Below, in pieces: positions 1 to 4,527 of a DNA stretch of 5,284 bases. Below the pieces are notes generated by a model. The model was not told the DNA's origin, searched no databases, and saw nothing but the letters and a program-made list of their open reading frames with translations. The DNA comes from an uncultured Marvinbryantia sp. (lineage in GTDB: Bacteria; Bacillota; Clostridia; Lachnospirales; Lachnospiraceae). The position numbers were made by a program, and so were the translations under genes. The first letter of the stretch is position 1. Each line of letters starts with the position of its first letter. The stretch lies in assembly GCA_934373455.1 (NCBI GenBank), contig CAKRON010000136.1:1-5284 (forward strand). Reading direction: 5' to 3'.

Positions 1-274
1 GATGGAGATTATGGAAAAATGTTGTGAAGCGATTGATATTATTGCTGAATTCGCTGCAAAAGGATCCACTCTTGCTATCAGTGATGCAGGTGTTGGTGTT
101 GCATTTGCAAAAGCGGCATTAAAAGGTGCCAGCCTGAATGTATATATTAATACAAAATCTATGGCAGATAAAGAACTGGCAGAGCAGTTAAACGAAAAAT
201 GCGACAAGATGCTGGAAGAATATACCGTGAAAGCGGATCAGATCTTTGACAGCGTATTAGGACGTTTAAAATAA
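1..274 (+). CDS. fchA: Methenyl-THF cyclohydrolase / formiminotransferase-cyclodeaminase family, C-terminal part
   Basis: This is the last 90 residues of a protein whose start lies left of the window; the methionine at base 2 is internal, not a start. The sequence fits the C-terminal half of the FTCD_C (cyclodeaminase/cyclohydrolase) family. It has a helical stretch, then SDAGVGVAFAKAALKGASLNVYIN, which carries the family's characteristic aISDaGVga...AAl.ga.lNV.iN pattern, then a charged C-terminal helix. Enzymes of this family interconvert 5,10-methenyl-THF and 10-formyl-THF in the cytoplasm (FchA), or release ammonia from formimino-THF. The folD gene 34 bases downstream, with no terminator between, favours the cyclohydrolase role in the folate C1/methyl branch and an operon. 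The downstream FolD appears to lack cyclohydrolase residues, which strengthens that reading. Family assignment is confident; the choice between cyclohydrolase and cyclodeaminase is inferred from context. Confidence 0.85.
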   Translation, partial: MEIMEKCCEAIDIIAEFAAKGSTLAISDAGVGVAFAKAALKGASLNVYINTKSMADKELAEQLNEKCDKMLEEYTVKADQIFDSVLGRLK

Positions 275-296
275 GGATTACATATAAAGAGGTTTG

Positions 297-303
297 AAAG
301 GAG
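297..303 (+). promoter_or_regulatory. folD ribosome binding site (fixes the start)
   Basis: AAAGGAG lies 5 bases before the ATG at 309. The in-frame TTG at 294 lies upstream of this site and would place it inside the coding sequence, so 309 is the better start. The resulting N-terminus, MAKQLLGKEV, also matches where FolD proteins normally begin. Confidence 0.85.
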
Positions 304-308
304 CTATT

Positions 309-1160
309 ATGGCAAAACAGTTATTAGGTAAGGAAGTTACAGCAGCATTAAATGAAAGAATCAAAGCAAATGTGGCAGCATGCCAGGAAAAGGGAGTAAA
401 TCCTACACTTTGCATCATTCGAGTAGGTGAAAATCCAAGTGATATTTCTTACGAAAAGGGCGCTACAAAACGTTGTGAAACACTTGGCGTTGCATGTGAA
501 AAGATTCTTCTTCCGGAAGATGTTTCACAGGAAGAATTACTTGCTACGATTGATAAGGTAAATAAAGATGCACAGATTCATGGTGTATTATTATTCCGTC
601 CATTGCCAAAGCATTTGGATCAGGCAGTCATCGAAAATGCACTCGCACCAGAGAAAGATGTTGACTGCATGACAGATCTTTCTATGTCCGGAGTATTTAC
701 AGGAAAGAAGATTGGTTTCCCACCATGTACTCCACAGGCTTGTATGGAGATTCTTGATCATTATCAGATCGACTGCACAGGTAAAAAAGCAGTTGTGATC
801 GGACGTAGTCTTGTAGTAGGCAAACCTGCTGCTATGATGCTGGTTAAGAAAAATGCAACAGTGACCATTTGTCATACAAGAACTGTAGATATGCCATCTG
901 TTGCCCGTGAAGCAGATATCATTATTGTTGCAGCAGGACGTGCAGGTGTAGTTGGTGCTGAATATGTAAGAGAAGGACAGACTGTAATTGATGTAGGTAT
1001 CAATGTAAATGCAGAAGGAAAATTATGTGGAGACGTTGACTTTGCGGCAGTAGAACCGATTGTAGATGCGATCACACCTGTTCCGGGCGGAGTAGGAAGC
1101 GTGACAACATCTGTATTAGTAGGTCATGTAGTAGAAGCAGCAATGAGAACACTGGCATAA
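309..1160 (+). CDS. folD: Methylene-THF dehydrogenase (FolD family), probably monofunctional
   Basis: This 283-residue protein has normal length for FolD, which oxidises 5,10-methylene-THF to methenyl-THF with NAD(P) and usually also hydrolyses it to 10-formyl-THF. The N-terminal catalytic half (about 1-145) and the Rossmann half (about 146-283) are both complete. Visible landmarks are Y48, the KDVD motif (116-119), the dinucleotide-binding GRSLVVGKP (165-173), NATVTICHTRT, and PVPGGVGS (257-264). Aligning Y48 to CETLG without gaps puts A52 where E. coli has K54 (human K56), and LFRPLP (95-100) replaces VQLPLP, so the catalytic Lys and Gln of the cyclohydrolase reaction are absent. The conserved Asp (D119) remains. 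PGGVGP has become PGGVGS. Monofunctional dehydrogenases are known biochemically from acetogens such as Acetobacterium and Peptostreptococcus (Blautia). NAD versus NADP preference cannot be settled here. The gene follows fchA in an apparent operon, and no strong terminator follows it. Confidence 0.95.
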   Translation: MAKQLLGKEVTAALNERIKANVAACQEKGVNPTLCIIRVGENPSDISYEKGATKRCETLGVACEKILLPEDVSQEELLATIDKVNKDAQIHGVLLFRPLPKHLDQAVIENALAPEKDVDCMTDLSMSGVFTGKKIGFPPCTPQACMEILDHYQIDCTGKKAVVIGRSLVVGKPAAMMLVKKNATVTICHTRTVDMPSVAREADIIIVAAGRAGVVGAEYVREGQTVIDVGINVNAEGKLCGDVDFAAVEPIVDAITPVPGGVGSVTTSVLVGHVVEAAMRTLA

Positions 1161-1192
1161 GTAAAAATAAGTAAAATATTCTATATTTAATA

Positions 1193-1221
1193 TTGACAAT
1201 CTGGTACAATTGCACTATACT
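1193..1221 (+). promoter_or_regulatory. Sigma-A-type promoter for the riboswitch RNA
   Basis: A perfect -35 TTGACA (1193-1198), a 17-base spacer and a -10 TATACT (1216-1221) predict a start near 1228, about 17 bases before the first riboswitch helix. It lies only 33 bases past the folD stop. The riboswitch RNA is therefore probably transcribed on its own, although read-through from folD is also possible because no clear terminator separates them. Confidence 0.8.
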
Positions 1222-1244
1222 TTACTTGTGTAATTGAATATTAC

Positions 1245-1408
1245 TTTATTAAGTGCATGAGCAATCATGAAAAGGGAATTTGGGTGAGAATCCCAAGCGA
1301 ACTGGTCACTGTAATCAGGGAGTAGATCCAACAGCCATTGCATAACCCTAAAATGTGAGAAGGCGGAATTCTATTATGATCTGTAAGTCAGGAAACCTGC
1401 TTAATAAA
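1245..1408 (+). ncRNA. Cobalamin (B12) riboswitch aptamer
   Basis: The closing helix P1 is perfect over 9 bp: TTTATTAAG (1245-1253) pairs with CTTAATAAA (1400-1408). Inside are the conserved blocks in the right order: AAAGGGAAT (1271-1279), GGGTGAGAATCCC (1282-1294), GCGAACTGGTCACTGTAATC (1297-1316), and GCCATTG...GAGAAGGCG (about 1335-1365). The B12 box follows as AAGTCAGGAAACCTGCTT (1385-1402). This is the diagnostic cobalamin-riboswitch pattern, with a short P5/L5 segment. Whether it prefers adenosyl-, methyl- or hydroxocobalamin cannot be read with certainty. Such RNAs normally switch off B12 synthesis or transport genes, or genes with B12-independent alternatives, but no such gene follows here. 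Confidence 0.93.
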
Positions 1409-1412
1409 TGAG

Positions 1413-1500
1413 ATGTGCTCCAGATACAGCGCAAGCATCCGACCAAACGACATCGTTTGTGAGACGTGACTGCATGGGTGAGCAGGCACATTTTTGTTTT
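1413..1500 (+). terminator. Riboswitch expression platform / probable intrinsic terminator
   Basis: ATGTGC (1413-1418) can pair with GCACAT (1486-1491), directly followed by TTTTTGTTTT. Inside are CATCC (1436-1440) with GGGTG (1476-1480, one G-U) and a perfect small hairpin CAAACG-ACAT-CGTTTG (1444-1459). The inner arms are loose, so this is a long branched terminator rather than a compact one. It starts 5 bases after P1, the usual place for a switchable platform. An alternative local hairpin, CTGC (1470-1473) with GCAG (1482-1485), would compete with the outer stem and could serve as antiterminator. Confidence 0.6.
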
Positions 1501-1505
1501 AAAGA

Positions 1506-1603
1506 CAATTTAAAACACTGAAATTGAATGGATGAATCTCAGTAGGAGATTACACAAATACCTCCTTCATACCGGAGATTCTTGTTAATCCGCATAACAA
1601 GAG
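1506..1603 (+). other. Structured RNA block of unknown function, distal to the riboswitch
   Basis: The block can fold as a series of hairpins. CAATTT (1506-1511) pairs with AAATTG (1521-1526). AATCTC (1535-1540) pairs with GAGATT (1546-1551). A 9-bp stem at 1579-1587/1595-1603 (one G-U) has the 7-nt loop ATCCGCA. Between the second and third hairpins lies a single-stranded stretch containing CCTCCTT (1561-1567), the exact complement of the AAGGAGG ribosome binding site of adhE. A competing fold is visible: GAATCTC (1534-1540) with GAGATTC (1575-1581), plus AGGAG (1544-1548) with CTCCT (1562-1566). That fold hides the CCTCC segment and breaks the third hairpin. I do not recognise a known riboswitch class here. 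Confidence 0.45.
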
Positions 1604-1612
1604 AACGGCATG

Positions 1613-1652
1613 AATCCCCGGCAGAATCCGCAGCTGCCGGGGATTTTTATTT
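1613..1652 (+). terminator. Strong intrinsic terminator ending the riboswitch RNA
   Basis: A perfect 12-bp stem, AATCCCCGGCAG (1613-1624) with CTGCCGGGGATT (1634-1645), is followed by a T-rich tail (TTTTTATTT). The 9-nt loop, AATCCGCAG, repeats the sequence found in the loop of the preceding hairpin. The GC-rich stem stands out in this AT-rich spacer and should stop almost all read-through toward adhE unless something blocks its folding. Confidence 0.92.
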
Positions 1653-1722
1653 CTATGACAATTTTTTATCAATTTATCTAATATCTCTATAAATTCCTTT
1701 AAATATATGTGAAAATTGCACA

Positions 1723-1740
1723 TTGACAAATAATTAACAA
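1723..1740 (+). promoter_or_regulatory. Rex-like operator 1, over the adhE -35
   Basis: TTGACAAATAATTAACAA fits the 18-bp clostridial Rex pattern TTGTTAANNNNTTAACAA. It has a perfect right half and two mismatches in the left half, where it must also serve as the -35 hexamer. Rex is the NADH/NAD-sensing repressor known to control adhE and other fermentation genes in Clostridia. Bound here it would block RNA polymerase when NADH is low. Confidence 0.6.
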
Positions 1741-1751
1741 TGTCATAAAAT
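1723..1751 (+). promoter_or_regulatory. adhE promoter
   Basis: A perfect -35 TTGACA (1723-1728), a 17-base spacer and -10 TAAAAT (1746-1751) predict a start near 1758. The AT-rich stretch before it (1653-1722) holds no feature I can name beyond a possible UP-like contribution. The -35 hexamer is part of the first Rex-like operator. Confidence 0.75.
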
Positions 1752-1757
1752 AAGTAA

Positions 1758-1775
1758 TAGTTAAATTATTAACAA
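1758..1775 (+). promoter_or_regulatory. Rex-like operator 2, at the adhE transcription start
   Basis: TAGTTAAATTATTAACAA differs from the 18-bp pattern TTGTTAANNNNTTAACAA at a single position. It begins at the predicted start point, 35 bp (about 3.3 helical turns) downstream of operator 1. This better-matching site is probably the main one. The AT-rich context lowers specificity, so a footprint or motif scan would be decisive. Confidence 0.65.
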
Positions 1776-1800
1776 TAAAATATTTAAAAGGAGGACACAG

Positions 1801-4410
1801 ATGGCTGATACAACAATCAAAAAGAACATCATTGAAACTCTGGAGGATCTGGAATTTGCGATGCAGGAACTTCGCGAAGCACAGAAAATTTTCGCTGCTT
1901 ATACACAGGAGCAGGTAGATGTGATTTTTAAAGCAGCTGCCACAGCAGCGAACAAGGCACGTATTCCGTTATCCCGTATGGCTGTAGAAGAGACGGGTAT
2001 GGGTGTATTGGAAGACAAAGTAATTAAGAATCATTATGCAGCTGAGTATGTATATAATGCATACAAGAACACAAAAACATGTGGTGTAATCGAAGAAGAT
2101 CCTGTTTATGGAATTAGGAAGATTGCAGAACCTCTTGGCGTGATTGCAGCGGTAATTCCTACAACAAATCCGACTTCCACTGCAATCTTTAAAACATTGA
2201 TATGTCTGAAGACCAGAAATGCTATTATTATCAGTCCACATCCAAGAGCCAAGGATTGTACTGCAGCAGCGGCAAAGATTGTATTGGATGCGGCAGTAGC
2301 TGCCGGAGCACCAAAGGGCATTATTAAATGTATTGATGTGCCATCTCTGGAGCTTACAAATAAAGTAATGCAGGATGCAGACTGTATTTTAGCAACCGGT
2401 GGACCTGGAATGGTAAAAGCTGCATATTCGTCAGGCAAACCTGCTCTTGGTGTAGGCCCTGGTAACACTCCTGTTATTATAGATGATACGGCAGATGTAA
2501 AGCTGGCGGTAAACTCCATTATTCATTCAAAGACTTTTGATAACGGTATGATTTGCGCATCAGAACAGTCAGTTACCGTTCTGGAAAGTATTTACAAAGC
2601 AGTAAAAGATGAATTCAAATATCGTGGATGTTATTTCCTCAAAAAGGATGAATTAGACAAGGTTAGAGCAACTATTTTAATAAATGGTGCATTGAATGCA
2701 AAGATTGTTGGTCAGAAAGCAGCAACAATTGCAAAGATGGCGGGTGTTGAAGTTCCGGAAGAGACCAAGATTTTGATTGGTGAAGTAGAGTCTGTCGATA
2801 TCAGTGAACCATTTGCTCATGAAAAACTTTCTCCGGTGCTTGCAATGTATAAAGCAAAGACATTCGATGAAGCTTTGGAAAAAGCAGCACAGCTGGTTGC
2901 GGATGGTGGTTATGGTCATACATCTTCCCTGTATATCAATGTAAATGAAAAAGAAAAGATGGAAAAACATGCTGCAATGATGAAGACATGCCGTATTTTG
3001 ATTAATACACCATCTTCACAGGGAGGTATCGGAGATCTGTATAACTTTAAACTGGCACCATCACTGACACTGGGATGTGGAAGCTGGGGTGGCAACTCTG
3101 TTTCCGAAAACGTAGGTGTAAAACATTTGATCAACATCAAAACTGTTGCGGAAAGGAGAGAAAATATGCTTTGGATGCGTACCCCGGAAAAAGTATACTT
3201 TAAGAAAGGCTGTACGCCTGTTGCTCTGGATGAACTGAAAAATGTAATGGGCAAGAAGAGATGCTTTATTGTTACGGATTCTTTCCTGTATAAGAATGGT
3301 TTTACAAAGAAGATCGAAGATAAACTTGACCAGATGGGTATTGTACATACTTGTTTCTCAGATGTAGAACCGGATCCATCTCTTGCAAGTGCAAGAGCCG
3401 GTGCAGCTGCTATGAGAGCGTTTGAACCAGATTGTATTATTGCCATGGGCGGTGGATCTGCAATGGATGCAGGTAAGATTATGTGGGTATTATATGAAAA
3501 TCCGGATGCAGATTTCTCTGAAATGTCTATGGATTTCATGGATATCCGTAAGAGAGTTTATACTTATCCAAAGATGGGTAAGAAAGCTTACTTCATTGCA
3601 ATACCAACATCTTCCGGTACTGGTTCAGAGGTAACTCCGTTTGCGATTATTACAGATCGTGAAACAGGAATCAAATGGCCATTGGCTGACTATGAATTAA
3701 TGCCAAATATGTCGATTGTAGATACAGATAATATGATGAGTGCACCAAAGGGATTGACTTGTGCATCCGGTATTGATGTAATGACTCATGCTATTGAAGC
3801 ATATGTTTCTATTATGGCATCGGATTATACAGACAGTCTGGCGCTGCGTGCAATTAAACTGGTATTTGATTATCTGCCAAGAGCATACAAGGATGGAAAT
3901 GATGTAGAAGCAAGAGATCATATGGCAAATGCATCTTGTATGGCAGGTATGGCATTTGCAAATGCATTCCTTGGCTTGAACCATTCTCTGGCACACAAAC
4001 TGGGCGCATTCCATCATCTGCCGCATGGTATTGCAAATGCATTGGTTTTGTTAAATGTGATGCGCTATAACAGTGCAGAAGTTCCGACCAAGATGGGAAC
4101 ATTTCCACAGTATCAGTATCCGCATGCATTACAGCGCTATGCTGAAATCGGAAGATATGTAGGTCTGACCGGAAAGAATGATCAGGAAGTATTTGAAAAG
4201 CTTCTGGTTAAACTGGATGAACTGATGCGCACAATTGAAATTAAACCAAACATCAAAGATTATAATATCGATGAAAAGAATTTCCTGGATAATCTGGACG
4301 AAATGTCGGAACAGGCATTTAATGATCAGTGTACAGGAGCAAATCCTAGATATCCGCTTATTTCGGAGATTAAAGAATTATATCTGAAATCCTACTATGG
4401 TGATAAATAA
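1801..4410 (+). CDS. adhE: Bifunctional acetaldehyde-CoA / alcohol dehydrogenase AdhE
   Basis: This 869-residue cytoplasmic enzyme reduces acetyl-CoA to acetaldehyde and then to ethanol, using two NADH; the family forms helical filaments (spirosomes). The N-terminal aldehyde dehydrogenase domain (about 1-440) shows IPTTNPTSTA, ATGGPGMVKAAYSSGKP, GVGPGN and the catalytic Cys252 in GMICASEQ. A conserved linker (about 441-462, AERRENMLW) leads into an iron-dependent alcohol dehydrogenase domain with GGGSAMDAGK (550-559) and TSSGTGSEVTPF. The expected metal ligands are all present: D659 and H663 (GIDVMTHAIEAY), H728 (NHSLAHKLG) and H742 (LPHGIANA). Both domains look intact, so both activities are expected. 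The start is fixed by AAGGAGG (1788-1794), 6 bases before ATG. It is transcribed alone from a promoter with two Rex-like sites and closed by its own terminator. An internal ribosome-binding-site-like sequence lies in the linker. Confidence 0.98.
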   Translation: MADTTIKKNIIETLEDLEFAMQELREAQKIFAAYTQEQVDVIFKAAATAANKARIPLSRMAVEETGMGVLEDKVIKNHYAAEYVYNAYKNTKTCGVIEEDPVYGIRKIAEPLGVIAAVIPTTNPTSTAIFKTLICLKTRNAIIISPHPRAKDCTAAAAKIVLDAAVAAGAPKGIIKCIDVPSLELTNKVMQDADCILATGGPGMVKAAYSSGKPALGVGPGNTPVIIDDTADVKLAVNSIIHSKTFDNGMICASEQSVTVLESIYKAVKDEFKYRGCYFLKKDELDKVRATILINGALNAKIVGQKAATIAKMAGVEVPEETKILIGEVESVDISEPFAHEKLSPVLAMYKAKTFDEALEKAAQLVADGGYGHTSSLYINVNEKEKMEKHAAMMKTCRILINTPSSQGGIGDLYNFKLAPSLTLGCGSWGGNSVSENVGVKHLINIKTVAERRENMLWMRTPEKVYFKKGCTPVALDELKNVMGKKRCFIVTDSFLYKNGFTKKIEDKLDQMGIVHTCFSDVEPDPSLASARAGAAAMRAFEPDCIIAMGGGSAMDAGKIMWVLYENPDADFSEMSMDFMDIRKRVYTYPKMGKKAYFIAIPTSSGTGSEVTPFAIITDRETGIKWPLADYELMPNMSIVDTDNMMSAPKGLTCASGIDVMTHAIEAYVSIMASDYTDSLALRAIKLVFDYLPRAYKDGNDVEARDHMANASCMAGMAFANAFLGLNHSLAHKLGAFHHLPHGIANALVLLNVMRYNSAEVPTKMGTFPQYQYPHALQRYAEIGRYVGLTGKNDQEVFEKLLVKLDELMRTIEIKPNIKDYNIDEKNFLDNLDEMSEQAFNDQCTGANPRYPLISEIKELYLKSYYGDK
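3152..3168 (+). promoter_or_regulatory. Possible internal translation start in the adhE linker
   Basis: AAAGGAG (3152-3158), 7 bases before an in-frame ATG (3166, Met456), sits exactly between the aldehyde and alcohol dehydrogenase domains. Initiation here would give a 414-residue stand-alone iron alcohol dehydrogenase. The protein motif RREN-M is conserved in AdhE, but the AGG-AGA codons that create the site are a choice. This may be coincidence. Confidence 0.3.
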
Positions 4411-4426
4411 AACGTTGTATTTTAGA

Positions 4427-4459
4427 AATCGGGACTGTGAAAACAGTCCTGATTTTTTT
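4427..4459 (+). terminator. Intrinsic terminator of adhE
   Basis: A 12-bp stem, AATCGGGACTGT (4427-4438) with ACAGTCCTGATT (4443-4454, one G-U), is closed by a GAAA tetraloop and followed by a run of seven T (4453-4459). It begins 16 bases after the adhE stop codon, so adhE appears monocistronic. Confidence 0.95.
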
Positions 4460-4460
4460 C

Positions 4461-4489
4461 TTGACAAGTTTTGTATAATTGTATACAAT
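4461..4489 (+). promoter_or_regulatory. Promoter of the downstream metallolyase gene
   Basis: A perfect -35 TTGACA (4461-4466) begins one base after the terminator's T-run. With a 17-base spacer the -10 is TACAAT (4484-4489). The consensus TATAAT at 4474-4479 is only 7 bases from this -35 and is not its partner. The whole region from spacer to start is occupied by a palindrome. Confidence 0.65.
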
Positions 4490-4500
4490 TATACAAAACT
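4467..4500 (+). promoter_or_regulatory. Perfect 34-bp palindromic operator
   Basis: Bases 4467-4483 (AGTTTTGTATAATTGTA) are the exact reverse complement of 4484-4500, with no spacer or mismatch. The core is TTGTATACAA, which fits the general GntR-family operator form TnGT-n-ACnA. TTGTATA also recurs at an 8-bp step within each arm. The site begins right after the -35 and spans the -10, so a bound protein would repress. A transcribed hairpin is possible but no T-run follows. The regulator is not in this window and the family guess is weak. Confidence 0.75.
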
Positions 4501-4527
4501 AAGGAAAGCCAGAGATGAGGAGTAATT

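Larger units (their letters stand above)
1228..1652 (+). ncRNA. Putative stand-alone B12-responsive non-coding RNA (about 425 nt)
   Basis: The segment from the predicted start to the strong terminator contains, in order: a cobalamin riboswitch (1245-1408), a terminator-like stem (1413-1500), a block of small hairpins (1506-1603) and an intrinsic terminator (1613-1652). It contains no open reading frame with a convincing ribosome binding site, and adhE downstream has its own promoter. Two products are expected: about 270 nt if transcription stops near 1500, and about 425 nt if it reads on. The arrangement resembles Rli55/EutX, in which a cobalamin riboswitch controls an sRNA in ethanolamine regulation. 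Alternatives are an unusually long adhE leader with conditional read-through, or the leftover leader of a deleted B12-related gene. The boundaries are predictions. Confidence 0.55.

Noticed and set aside
294..308. TTG start for folD, five codons upstream
   Set aside because: It would place the ribosome binding site inside the coding region; ATG 309 has AAAGGAG at ideal spacing and matches the FolD N-terminus.
1161..1192. Terminator after folD (AATATT repeats)
   Set aside because: The inverted repeat is short, AT-only and lacks a T-run, so I do not call it a terminator.
1408..1521. Open frame of 37 codons beginning at the end of riboswitch P1
   Set aside because: It has no ribosome binding site; the only GGAAA nearby is the B12 box. 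It runs straight through the platform terminator stem, and its composition follows the RNA structure.
1582..1600. Third Rex operator, TTGTTAATCCGCATAACAA
   Set aside because: It resembles a Rex site but is 19 bp, with one extra central base that puts the half-sites out of register. It also lies inside the RNA block and repeats the terminator loop sequence, so an RNA hairpin explains it better.
1579..1645. ANTAR (EutV/NasR-type) dual hairpin antiterminator
   Set aside because: The layout is similar, but the loops are 7 and 9 nt (ATCCGCA, AATCCGCAG) and do not show the hexaloop with A at position 1 and G at position 4.
1610..1681. Open frame of 23 codons across the strong terminator
   Set aside because: It has no ribosome binding site and consists mainly of the terminator stem and T-rich tail.
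4474..4479. Consensus TATAAT as the -10 of the metallolyase promoter
   Set aside because: It is only 7 bases from TTGACA at 4461, and no other -35 fits, as the region upstream is the adhE terminator. It is part of the palindrome.
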